Assembly: GCA_003241215.1 (NCBI GenBank)
Contig: QFOL01000125.1
Span: 1-10,434, forward strand
Source: Agrobacterium fabrum
Lineage (GTDB): Bacteria > Pseudomonadota > Alphaproteobacteria > Rhizobiales > Rhizobiaceae
DNA length: 10,434 nucleotides
Direction of reading: 5' to 3'
The notes beneath the pieces were generated by a model. It saw nothing but the letters and a program-made list of their open reading frames with translations, did no database searches and had not been told where the DNA came from. Made by a program: the position numbers and the translations under genes. Below, one piece after another: positions 1 to 7,558 of the stretch. Numbering within the stretch: position 1 is the stretch's first letter; every line of letters begins with the position of its first letter.

Positions 1-1728
1 ATCACCCAGGTCGTCGCCGATCCTGATAGCCCGGCCTTCAAGGTTGCGGAAACGGTTCGCGGCGAATGGGTCATCCGCATCGACGGCCTCGTCAAGGCGC
101 GCTCGGAAGACACCGTCAACAAGGGCATGGCGACCGGCGAGATCGAGCTTTATGCACAGGAGATCGAGGTTCTCGGCGTTGCCAAGGAACTGCCGCTGCC
201 GGTCTTCGGCGAGCCTGACTATCCTGAAGACGTTCGCCTGAAATACCGCTTCCTCGACCTTCGCCGCGAAACGCTGCACAGGAACATCGTCAAGCGCACG
301 CAGATCATCTCCGCCATGCGCACCGGCATGGCCGATGCCGGTTTTGCCGAATATACGACGCCGATCCTCACCGCTTCCTCGCCGGAAGGCGCGCGCGACT
401 TCCTCGTGCCCTCGCGCATCCATGAAGGCAAGTTCTTCGCGCTGCCGCAGGCGCCGCAGCAGTACAAGCAGCTGCTGATGGTGGCCGGTTTCGACCGTTA
501 TTTCCAGATCGCGCCGTGCTTCCGCGATGAAGACCCGCGCGCCGACCGTCTGCCGGGCGAATTCTACCAGCTCGACGTCGAAATGAGCTTCGTGACCCAG
601 GAAGATGTCTGGACCACGATGGAGCCGATGATGACGGCCGTGTTCGAGAAGTTCGCCGAAGGCAAGCCGGTTACCAAACAGTGGCCGCGCATTCCCTATG
701 ACGAGGCGATCCGCAAATATGGTTCCGACAAGCCGGACCTGCGCAACCCGATCGTCATGGAAGCTGTGACTGAACACTTCGACGGTTCGGGCTTTAAGGT
801 CTTCGCCAACATGATCGCTTCCAACCCCAAGGTTCAGGTCTGGGCCATCCCGGCGAAAACAGGTGGTTCGCGCGCTTTCTGCGACCGCATGAACGCCTGG
901 GCGCAGTCTCAGGGTCAGCCCGGCCTCGGTTACATCTTCTGGAAGGAAGAGGAGGGGTACGACAAAGATAGCTACGAACCAGAGATCGCGGCTGCCATGA
1001 CGGAATCGGGGCTTAATCCACCAACGTTCGGCAAGAGGATTCTTGGTTCCGGTCCGCTCGCCAAGAATATCGGCGAAGAACGCACCGAGGCGCTGCGCAC
1101 GCAGCTCGGCCTTGAGGCGGGTGATGCCTGCTTCTTCGTCGCCGGCGATCCCGCCAAGTTCTACAAGTTCGCCGGTGAGGCGCGCACCCGTGCCGCCGAC
1201 GAGCTGAACCTGATCGACCGCGACCGTTTCGAAATGTGCTGGATCGTCGATTTCCCCTTCTTCGAATATAACGAAGAGGAAAAGAAGATCGACTTCGCCC
1301 ATAACCCCTTCTCCATGCCGCAGGGCGGTCTGGAAGCGCTGGAAGGGCAGGATCCGCTCTCCATCAAGGCGTTCCAGTATGACGCGGTCTGCAACGGCTT
1401 CGAAATCGCCTCCGGTTCGATCCGTAACCAGTCGCCCGAGCTGATGGTCAAGGCCTTCGAAAAGGTCGGCTTGTCGCAGACCGATGTGGAAGAGCGCTTC
1501 GGCGGTCTCTACCGCGCCTTCCAGTACGGCGCGCCTCCGCACGGCGGTTGCGCTTTCGGTATCGACCGCGTCGTCATGCTGCTGGTCGGCGCCAAGAACC
1601 TGCGCGAAATCACGCTGTTCCCGATGAACCAGCAGGCACAGGACCTCCTGATGAACGCCCCGTCTCCGGCAACGCCGACCCAGCTTCGCGAGCTGGCGCT
1701 GCGCGTGGTGCCGTCCAAGAAGGACTGA
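1..1728 (+). CDS. aspS: Aspartyl-tRNA synthetase, 5'-truncated by the window
   Basis: Class II synthetase that charges tRNA with aspartate in the cytoplasm. The frame is open from base 1, so the ATG at 127 is internal. The visible 575 residues against about 595 for rhizobial relatives mean that roughly 20 N-terminal residues lie upstream. Seen in order: the end of the OB-fold anticodon-binding domain (residues 1 to about 85), FLDLRRE, the motif 1 region with [16 protein letters not shown] (119-134), motif 2 with [10 protein letters not shown] (174-183), the GAD insertion domain, and motif 3 GGCAFGIDR ending in the ATP-binding Arg523. Many alphaproteobacteria lack AsnRS and use a non-discriminating AspRS with GatCAB; that this enzyme does so is inference. 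Odd: residues about 315-351 appear to carry 20 to 25 extra residues compared with relatives as I recall them, with unusual codons. A strong terminator follows 23 bases after the stop. Confidence 0.97.
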   Translation: MTQVVADPDSPAFKVAETVRGEWVIRIDGLVKARSEDTVNKGMATGEIELYAQEIEVLGVAKELPLPVFGEPDYPEDVRLKYRFLDLRRETLHRNIVKRTQIISAMRTGMADAGFAEYTTPILTASSPEGARDFLVPSRIHEGKFFALPQAPQQYKQLLMVAGFDRYFQIAPCFRDEDPRADRLPGEFYQLDVEMSFVTQEDVWTTMEPMMTAVFEKFAEGKPVTKQWPRIPYDEAIRKYGSDKPDLRNPIVMEAVTEHFDGSGFKVFANMIASNPKVQVWAIPAKTGGSRAFCDRMNAWAQSQGQPGLGYIFWKEEEGYDKDSYEPEIAAAMTESGLNPPTFGKRILGSGPLAKNIGEERTEALRTQLGLEAGDACFFVAGDPAKFYKFAGEARTRAADELNLIDRDRFEMCWIVDFPFFEYNEEEKKIDFAHNPFSMPQGGLEALEGQDPLSIKAFQYDAVCNGFEIASGSIRNQSPELMVKAFEKVGLSQTDVEERFGGLYRAFQYGAPPHGGCAFGIDRVVMLLVGAKNLREITLFPMNQQAQDLLMNAPSPATPTQLRELALRVVPSKKD

Positions 1729-1751
1729 TCCGGATTATTCGGGTTTAAAAC

Positions 1752-1786
1752 AAGGGCCGGCGGCGACGCCGGCCCTTTTTGTTTTT
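1752..1786 (+). terminator. Intrinsic terminator of aspS
   Basis: Perfect 10-bp stem AAGGGCCGGC (1752-1761) with GCCGGCCCTT (1768-1777), a six-base loop, then T-rich sequence (1776-1780 and 1782-1786). It starts 23 bases after the aspS stop codon and separates aspS from creD. Confidence 0.92.
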
Positions 1787-1924
1787 GCAACGAACGCGGC
1801 AAAGCCACAATTTTACCGCGAGTTAAGCCGAATTCCGCACATAATCAGCCGAAATCCGATCCCAGTATAGGTTCCGCGTTCACTGAGGGGACGCAAGACT
1901 ATCAGGGGTTTTAAACTTGGGACA

Positions 1925-1950
1925 GCGCCGGCCGAGCTTCGCTTCGGCGC
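1925..1950 (+). promoter_or_regulatory. GC-rich hairpin in the creD leader
   Basis: GCGCCG (1925-1930) can pair with CGGCGC (1945-1950), with an optional inner AGC/GCT pairing (1935-1937 with 1941-1943). It ends ten bases before the creD Shine-Dalgarno sequence AGAAGGA (1961-1967) and has no T-tract, so it is not a normal terminator. It could affect translation or stability of the creD message, or be incidental in GC-rich DNA. I found no convincing -35/-10 pair upstream; TATAGG at 1866-1871 is a possible -10 without a good -35. Confidence 0.3.
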
Positions 1951-1974
1951 GATCATATTTAGAAGGATTTCAGC

Positions 1975-3444
1975 ATGGTACATGAAACGGAAAAAAACCT
2001 TGCCCCGGCGGGTGGGCAGGTTTCTCCAGTTCCGCCGCGCGGCAGTTTCGCCGTCAGCCTGCGTTCGCCGGGCGCGAAGTTTCTGATGATCGGTTTCATA
2101 TCGATGGTTCTGGTCGTGCCGCTGCTGCTCGTCTGGGGATTGACGGAAGAGCGGGCCTCGCGGGCGGAAGACGTTTCGGGGCGGATCGCCAGTGGCTGGG
2201 GTGGCGATCAGGTGGTGAACGGCCCTTATCTCGCTGTGCCTTTCGACGTGGAGCGCCGCCGCGAGGTGGATGGCCGCAGCATCGTCGACCGCACCACCGA
2301 GTGGGTGCTGGTCATGCCGGAAACGCTCGATGTCACGGCCAGCCTGAAGACCGAGGAAAGGCGGCTCTCGATCTACAGTCTGCCGGTCTATAATGGCGAC
2401 CTTGTCCTCAACGGCCGCTTCGGTTCCGGCATCCTGCAGGATCTGGCGCGTTTCTCCGGTACGCCGCGTCTCGACAGCGCCATTCTCGTTCTCAGCATTC
2501 AGGATATCACGGGCATACGGTCGAGCGCCGGTGTCAGGATAAACGGCGGTCCGGTTCTGCCCTTCGACCCTGGCATGCGGGATATTTCGGCGATGACGAC
2601 CCATGATGGCCCCGGTGCGCCGGTGAGGTCCGACGCCGGGGTGCACAGGTCGATCGAAAAAAGCCTTGTCGAAACCGGTTTCGCCTTCGACATCGCATTC
2701 TCCCTGAATGGTTCGGGCAGTTTCGCCGTCGCTCCTGCTGGCCAGACGACGAGTTTCGCGGCAAAAGCCGACTGGCCGCATCCCGGCTTCGAGGGACTGT
2801 TCCTTCCCGAGCAAAAGACCGTTACCGCCACCGATTTTGAGGCCAATTGGACCATTCCCTATCTTGCAAGGGGGGTGGACCGGGTGGTCGAAGGCACGCG
2901 CCTGCCGCTATCGAACAGCCTGATGACGATCAACCTCGTAGAGCCCGTGAAATTCTACCAGATCATCGCCCGGACGCTGAAATATTCGATCGGGTTCATC
3001 TCGCTGGTTTTCCTTGCCGTCTTCATTGTCGAGCTCAAGGGCGGCGCCGCCGTGCACTGGATACAATATGTGCTGACCGGGCTGGCGCTGATTGTTTTCT
3101 ACGTGCTGCTGCTGGCGCTCTCCGAACATACGGGCTTTATGGTCGCCTATGCGACGGCATCGATATCGACGGCAGCGCTGATCGCTTTCTATCTCGGTAG
3201 CGCAACCAATAGCAGTATGAACGGCATGGTGCTATTTGCCGTTCTGGCGGTCGCCTATGGTGTCATGTACCTGGTTCTGAACGAGGATGAATATGCATTG
3301 CTGGCGGGTGCGGTGATTTCCTTCATCGCCATAGCCGCAACCATGTTCGCCACCCGGCGGGTCGACTGGTCAGGAGCCGCCGCCTTGCGGCCGCGCAACG
3401 GCGCAGACCATGCGGTGTCGTCCGGTTCGACCGGATCGGTTTGA
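1975..3444 (+). CDS. creD: CreD family inner-membrane protein
   Basis: A 489-residue protein matching the CreD family (E. coli CreD is about 450 residues). In E. coli creD belongs to the CreBC regulon and has been linked to envelope stress and colicin E2 tolerance; its biochemical role is not settled. Seen here: a cytoplasmic N-terminus, one membrane helix at about 36-56, the family pattern SGWGGDQVVNGPYLAVPF from residue 73, a large beta-rich periplasmic region of about 270 residues, then five closely spaced helices at about 337-354, 363-382, 388-407, 413-434 and 440-461, ending in the conserved RRVDW (461-465) and a short polar tail. The ATG has a good Shine-Dalgarno AGAAGGA seven bases upstream. 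No creA, creB or creC is visible nearby and both sides carry terminators, so it looks monocistronic. Family assignment is firm, function is not. Confidence 0.93.
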   Translation: MVHETEKNLAPAGGQVSPVPPRGSFAVSLRSPGAKFLMIGFISMVLVVPLLLVWGLTEERASRAEDVSGRIASGWGGDQVVNGPYLAVPFDVERRREVDGRSIVDRTTEWVLVMPETLDVTASLKTEERRLSIYSLPVYNGDLVLNGRFGSGILQDLARFSGTPRLDSAILVLSIQDITGIRSSAGVRINGGPVLPFDPGMRDISAMTTHDGPGAPVRSDAGVHRSIEKSLVETGFAFDIAFSLNGSGSFAVAPAGQTTSFAAKADWPHPGFEGLFLPEQKTVTATDFEANWTIPYLARGVDRVVEGTRLPLSNSLMTINLVEPVKFYQIIARTLKYSIGFISLVFLAVFIVELKGGAAVHWIQYVLTGLALIVFYVLLLALSEHTGFMVAYATASISTAALIAFYLGSATNSSMNGMVLFAVLAVAYGVMYLVLNEDEYALLAGAVISFIAIAATMFATRRVDWSGAAALRPRNGADHAVSSGSTGSV

Positions 3445-3511
3445 GTGGCCGCATTGCGGGTTTTTCTTACCCGGCTTGGCATCCGGCGTGAAAAACGGGA
3501 AGTGTAACAGC

Positions 3512-3542
3512 GAGGCTGGAACGATGTGTTCCAGCCTCTTTT
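3512..3542 (+). terminator. Intrinsic terminator of creD
   Basis: Perfect 11-bp stem GAGGCTGGAAC (3512-3522) with GTTCCAGCCTC (3528-3538), a five-base loop and TTTT (3539-3542). It lies about 67 bases after the creD stop, between creD and the chemoreceptor gene. Confidence 0.9.
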
Positions 3543-3612
3543 CCATCCTGTGGTTGCCGCAATCTTCGCCGTTGGCGACCGTTGTTTGCGGGCCGCATCT
3601 GCATCTTCGCAT

Positions 3613-3642
3613 TTGACCTGTGGATTGTCATAAAAACTTAAT
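3613..3642 (+). promoter_or_regulatory. Possible promoter of the chemoreceptor gene
   Basis: TTGACC (3613-3618) and CTTAAT (3637-3642) are spaced by 18 bases and resemble a weak housekeeping -35/-10 pair, giving a leader of about 75 bases. The -10 box is poor. The rest of 3543-3723 shows nothing else that I can name; I did not recognise a flagellar-regulon operator. Confidence 0.25.
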
Positions 3643-3723
3643 CGAACTGACAAATCCGGTAGAGGACTTCTTAAGCCTTGTCGATCATTCATCGCCCCAA
3701 CGGGTTTCACAAACGAGGGTTGA

Positions 3724-5829
3724 ATGTTTTCGCTGGTCTCGACGTTCAAAATTGCGCATCGCGTCTCAATGCTGGCGCTGGCCGCGCTGTGCGGGATCGC
3801 CGTTATCGCGGGCATGCTGCTCTGGCAAAGGCAGATGGAGGCGCGTTATCGCGTCGCCGAGGAGACGCTGATCGCACGGGACGGAGAACTGGCGGCGCTG
3901 GAGGACGGTTTGCATGAAAGCCGCCTTCACCAGAGAGATTTTCTGCTGACGCGCGATATGAAATCCGTCGCGCGGTTTGACCAGACGATGCAGCAGGTCG
4001 GGCAGTCACTGAACTATCTCGAAGGCGGTGCGACACCGCAGATACGAACGCGGCTCGAAGCGCTTGCGCAGGCTGCGGCCGCCTATTCCGACCGTATGAA
4101 GGCGCTGGTTTCCAAGAATGGGGAACTGGGTCTCAAGCCCTCCGAGGGTCTGGAGGGTGCGATGCGCAACGGTGTCCATTCCATTGAAAAACTCATCGAC
4201 GTCGTCGCCAATGCAGAAATCCGCGCCAGCATGCTGATGATGCGCCGGCACGAGAAAGATTTCATCCTGCGGCGGGACGAGGGCTACGTGGCAAAACACG
4301 CAGCTGAAGTGGAGACCTTCAAGGCGCTGGTGAAGCTGGAATATCGGCCGGGCGCGGAGCGTCAGCGCATCATGGATGCGCTGGAAATCTACACCGCCTC
4401 ATTCCGCTTTTATGCCCAGGCGGTGCTGGAGGAGGAGAAGGCGCGCGAAACGGTCGCCTCCGCCTATGATGCCCTGCTGCCCATCGTCACCGAGATTTCC
4501 GCTACCTACCGGCAGGAGCGGGAGGCGAGCGCGCTGGCAAACAACGCGGCGGCGGAGAGAACGGTTTCGATTGTCGTCGCCTTCATTGCGCTGACCGTTT
4601 TGAGCCTTTTTGCCGGGGTCTATTTCATCGGCCGCTCGATAACCCGGCCGGCAACCGCGATCACCGGCGCCATGCGCCGTCTTTCTGAAGGCGAAACCGA
4701 ATTTGCGGTTCCCGGCCTGCGCCGCGGGGACGAGTTCGGCGCCATGGCGCATGCGCTGGAAATTTTCCGGCAGGCGGCCATCGCCAAGATCGAACTGGAG
4801 AGCCAGGCGCTTGCGGCCCGGCAGCAGGCGGAAGCGGAAAAAGCCCGCTTCCAGCGCGAGGCCGAGGCCGAAGCACAAGCGCGGCTGATGCAGGCGACCA
4901 CCGGACTTGCGGCCGCGCTGCACCGTCTTGCCGACGGCGATCTCTCCTTCGAGCTGAACGAGCCCTTTGCTCCGGATTTCGAGGCGCTGCGTCACGATCT
5001 CAACCGAACGATCCGCCAGCTCGATGCCGCCCTGTCCGGCGTCGTACAGTCGAGCGTCGCCATTGACGGCGGCAGCCAGGAGATCAGCCAGAGTGCCGCT
5101 GACCTTGCCCGCCGCACCGAACAGCAGGCCGCCTCACTGGAGGAAACCGCAGCAGCACTGGATGAACTGACGGCGAATATCCGTATTTCGGCGGAGCGTG
5201 CGGTGGAAGCCCGCGCGGTCGCCCATTCGGCCGACGAAGACGCCAACCGCACGGCCGATCTCGTTGTCGATACGATCATGGCCATGGAAAAGATCGAACA
5301 TTCCTCCGGCAGGATCGGCAGCATCATCAGCGTTATCGATGAGATCGCCTTCCAGACCAATCTTCTCGCCCTCAATGCCGGTGTCGAGGCTGCGCGTGCA
5401 GGCGAGGCGGGCCGCGGTTTCGCCGTCGTCGCGCAGGAGGTGCGCGAGCTGGCGCAGCGTTCCGCAAAGGCCGCCGCCGAGATCAAGGTGCTTATCCAGA
5501 CCTCCGGTTCGGAGGTGAAGGACGGCGCGCGTTTCGTCAGGGAAACGGGTGCTGCCCTGTCGCGCATCGGCGGTTCGGTAAAGACGATCAACGACCATAT
5601 CGAGGCTATTGCCGCGGCAACGAAAGAGCAGTCGCTCGGTCTTTCCGAGATCAACAGCACGGTCAACCATCTGGATCAGGGCACGCAGCAGAATGCGGCC
5701 ATGGTCGAGGAAAACAATGCCGCCAGCGCCATGCTGGCGGGCGAGACGGCGCGCCTCAAGGAACTGGTCTATCAGTTCCGGCTGAGCGAGGCGGATCTGC
5801 GGGGCGACGGCCAGCGCGAAGCGGCCTGA
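3724..5829 (+). CDS. Methyl-accepting chemotaxis protein with periplasmic helical-bundle sensor
   Basis: Transmembrane chemoreceptor of 701 residues that would signal through CheW and CheA to the flagellar motor. Seen in order: membrane helix 1 at about 10-33; an all-helical periplasmic region to about 278 with two similar motifs, RLHQRDFLLTRD (67-78) and MRRHEKDFILRRD (173-185), typical of helical bimodular (HBM-type) sensors; membrane helix 2 at about 281-303; a HAMP domain at about 304-356; an Ala/Glu-rich coiled coil; a second HAMP-like segment (LADGDLSFEL region, about 397-445); methylation helices around EQQAASLEETAAALDELT and MVEENNAAS; and the hairpin tip beginning EIAFQTNLLALNAGVEAARA at 540. 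No C-terminal CheR-tethering pentapeptide is visible. ATG chosen because GAGGG lies four bases upstream and the first membrane helix follows. Ligand unknown; the McpS member of this sensor class binds organic acids. No che genes are nearby, so it is a solitary receptor. Confidence 0.95.
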   Translation: MFSLVSTFKIAHRVSMLALAALCGIAVIAGMLLWQRQMEARYRVAEETLIARDGELAALEDGLHESRLHQRDFLLTRDMKSVARFDQTMQQVGQSLNYLEGGATPQIRTRLEALAQAAAAYSDRMKALVSKNGELGLKPSEGLEGAMRNGVHSIEKLIDVVANAEIRASMLMMRRHEKDFILRRDEGYVAKHAAEVETFKALVKLEYRPGAERQRIMDALEIYTASFRFYAQAVLEEEKARETVASAYDALLPIVTEISATYRQEREASALANNAAAERTVSIVVAFIALTVLSLFAGVYFIGRSITRPATAITGAMRRLSEGETEFAVPGLRRGDEFGAMAHALEIFRQAAIAKIELESQALAARQQAEAEKARFQREAEAEAQARLMQATTGLAAALHRLADGDLSFELNEPFAPDFEALRHDLNRTIRQLDAALSGVVQSSVAIDGGSQEISQSAADLARRTEQQAASLEETAAALDELTANIRISAERAVEARAVAHSADEDANRTADLVVDTIMAMEKIEHSSGRIGSIISVIDEIAFQTNLLALNAGVEAARAGEAGRGFAVVAQEVRELAQRSAKAAAEIKVLIQTSGSEVKDGARFVRETGAALSRIGGSVKTINDHIEAIAAATKEQSLGLSEINSTVNHLDQGTQQNAAMVEENNAASAMLAGETARLKELVYQFRLSEADLRGDGQREAA

Positions 5830-5849
5830 GGGCGCCATTGCGGGCATTG

Positions 5850-5883
5850 AAAAGCGGGCAGGCAACTTGCGGCCCGCTTTTTT
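5850..5883 (+). terminator. Intrinsic terminator of the chemoreceptor gene
   Basis: AAAGCGGGC (5851-5859) pairs with GCCCGCTTT (5872-5880), extendable by A5850/T5881, around a 12-base loop, followed by six T residues (5878-5883). It starts about 20 bases after the stop codon. Confidence 0.9.
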
Positions 5884-5912
5884 GCCGTTTATAGCTGGGC
5901 CACTCACCACGG

Positions 5913-5931
5913 ACCCGGTGAAATTCCGGGT
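5913..5931. repeat. Short inverted repeat upstream of the SulP gene
   Basis: ACCCGG (5913-5918) and CCGGGT (5926-5931) flank a seven-base loop; there is no T-tract. It lies in the 153-base gap between the chemoreceptor terminator and the SulP start and could be an operator half-site pair or a leader hairpin. No good promoter boxes were recognised in this gap. Confidence 0.2.
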
Positions 5932-6036
5932 GGCTCTTCTGGCCGCCGATCCGCCAGACAACGCAAAGCACCGACATTCCTTTCAATCTACCGGACATGG
6001 CTCCGGCCGGTGCGTCATTCTTTGCGAAAAAATCAG

Positions 6037-7518
6037 ATGAACAGATTTCAGACTTACAGACGTGAGTGGTTTTCCAATATTCGCGGCGATCTTCTTTCCG
6101 GCATCGTCGTGGCCCTTGCCCTCATTCCCGAAGCCATCGGCTTTTCCGTCATTGCCGGCGTCGATCCGAAGGTGGGATTGTTCGCCTCCTTCGCGATTGC
6201 CTGCGTCTCCGCCTTCACCGGCGGCCGGCCGGGCATGATCTCGGCGGCAACCGCCGCCACCGCCGTCCTGATGGTCACGCTCGTCAAGGAACACGGGCTG
6301 CAATATCTCTTCGCCGCCACCATTCTCATGGGCGTGCTGCAAATCGCGGCGGGTTTTGCGAAACTCGGCCGGGTGATGCGTTTCGTGTCGCGCTCGGTCA
6401 TGACCGGTTTCGTCAATGCGCTGGCGATCCTGATCTTCATGGCGCAATTGCCCGAACTGATCGGCGTGCCGGTCGAAACCTATGTCATGATCGCGGCCGG
6501 CCTTGCGATCATCTATCTCTTCCCGCTGGTCACGAAGGTCATTCCCTCGCCGCTGGTCGCCATCGTCGCCCTGACCTGCGTGGCGGTTTTCTCCGGCATG
6601 GATATCCGCACGGTCGGCGATCTCGGCGAATTGCCCTCGACATTGCCGGTTCTTGCCCTGCCGCAGGTGCCGCTGACCTTCGAGACTTTGCAGATCATCT
6701 TTCCCTATTCCGTGGCGCTCGCCGCCGTCGGCCTCTTGGAATCGCTGCTGACGGCCCAGATCGTCGACGACATGACGGATACGGGCAGCAACAAGAGCCA
6801 GGAATGCATCGGGCAGGGGACAAGCAACATCGCATCCGCCCTCATCGGCGGCATGGGCGGCTGCGCCATGATCGGCCAGTCCGTCATCAATGTCAGTTCC
6901 GGTGGGCGCGGGCGGCTCTCCACCTTCGTGGCGGGCGCTTTCCTGCTGTTTCTCATTCTGGTGCTTGACGATCTCGTGCGCATCATTCCGATGGCGGCGC
7001 TGGTGGCAGTGATGATCATGGTTTCCATCGGCACCTTCTCGTGGCGCTCGATCCTCGATCTTCGCCGTAACCCGCCATCATCGAGCATCGTCATGCTGGC
7101 GACCGTCGGCACGGTGCTTGCGACCCACGATCTTGCAAAAGGCGTGCTGGTCGGCGTGCTTCTCTCCGGCGTGTTTTTTGCGGGCAAGGTGTCGAAACTC
7201 TTCCATGTCCGGCCGGAGCTTTCAGCCGATGGCCGCGAGCGCATCTATCGCGTCGACGGCCAGATTTTCTTTGCCTCGACGGAAAGCTTCATCGCCGCCT
7301 TCGATTTCGCCGATGAGGCGGACGCCGTGACCATCGATGTCACGGGGGCGCATCTGTGGGATATTTCGGCGGTCGGCGCACTGGACAAGGTGGTGCTGAA
7401 ATTCCGCAAGGTCGGCAAACGGGTCGAGGTCATCGGTGTCAACGAGGCGAGCGCCCACATGATCGACCGCTTCGCCCTGCACGACAAGCAGGAAGGCGCG
7501 GCATCACCCCTGCACTGA
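6037..7518 (+). CDS. SulP-family anion transporter with C-terminal STAS domain
   Basis: Inner-membrane anion carrier of 493 residues. Seen: the N-terminal SulP signature with [20 protein letters not shown] and [14 protein letters not shown], about ten or more hydrophobic segments to residue ~385, then a cytoplasmic STAS domain at about 400-485 with [14 protein letters not shown] and D442-I-S-A at the position of the regulatory SpoIIAA-like loop. The core segments [14 protein letters not shown] (232-245) and [12 protein letters not shown] (271-282) resemble BicA-type Na+/bicarbonate carriers more than classical sulfate permeases, so bicarbonate is a reasonable alternative substrate; this is inference from remembered sequences. 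Start choice: an in-frame GTG at 6010 would add nine polar residues, but the ATG at 6037 gives the usual short N-terminus; neither has a strong Shine-Dalgarno. It is flanked by terminators and has no carbonic anhydrase or cys gene beside it. Confidence 0.93.
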   Translation: MNRFQTYRREWFSNIRGDLLSGIVVALALIPEAIGFSVIAGVDPKVGLFASFAIACVSAFTGGRPGMISAATAATAVLMVTLVKEHGLQYLFAATILMGVLQIAAGFAKLGRVMRFVSRSVMTGFVNALAILIFMAQLPELIGVPVETYVMIAAGLAIIYLFPLVTKVIPSPLVAIVALTCVAVFSGMDIRTVGDLGELPSTLPVLALPQVPLTFETLQIIFPYSVALAAVGLLESLLTAQIVDDMTDTGSNKSQECIGQGTSNIASALIGGMGGCAMIGQSVINVSSGGRGRLSTFVAGAFLLFLILVLDDLVRIIPMAALVAVMIMVSIGTFSWRSILDLRRNPPSSSIVMLATVGTVLATHDLAKGVLVGVLLSGVFFAGKVSKLFHVRPELSADGRERIYRVDGQIFFASTESFIAAFDFADEADAVTIDVTGAHLWDISAVGALDKVVLKFRKVGKRVEVIGVNEASAHMIDRFALHDKQEGAASPLH

Positions 7519-7527
7519 GCACAAATG

Positions 7528-7556
7528 AAAAGCCCCGGCGTGACCGGGGCTTTTTT
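7528..7556. terminator. Bidirectional terminator between convergent genes
   Basis: AAAAGCCCCGG (7528-7538) pairs perfectly with CCGGGGCTTTT (7544-7554) around a five-base loop. T residues at 7551-7556 serve the + strand SulP gene, and the A run at 7528-7531 gives a T-tract for the - strand gene that ends at 7559, only a few bases from the stem. Confidence 0.93.
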
Positions 7557-7558
7557 AT

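Noticed and set aside
1738..1922. Similar strings GGGTTTAAAACAAGGG (about 1741) and GGGGTTTTAAACTTGGG (about 1906) as a mobile repeat pair
   Set aside because: The resemblance is short and inexact and does not bound a shared element.
1813..2814. A 333-codon open frame on the - strand opposite creD
   Set aside because: It is antisense to a clear CreD protein, its translation is rich in Arg, His, Gln and Asp without any fold pattern, and long antisense frames are expected where third codon positions are GC-rich.
3421..3435. TCCGGT/ACCGGA inverted repeat at the end of creD as a terminator
   Set aside because: It lies inside the coding sequence, has only a three-base loop and lacks a T-tract; the real terminator is at 3512-3542.
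3255..3815. A 186-codon - strand frame spanning the creD-chemoreceptor gap
   Set aside because: It runs through the creD terminator and overlaps coding sequence at both ends; no domain or ribosome site supports it.
4399..4995. Long - strand frames opposite the chemoreceptor (also 4992-5666 and 5134-5961)
   Set aside because: They mirror the Ala/Glu-rich coiled-coil coding sequence and have no recognisable protein features.
6010..6036. GTG at 6010 as the start of the SulP gene
   Set aside because: It would add nine polar residues not usual for the family, with no better ribosome site than the ATG at 6037; kept only as an alternative.
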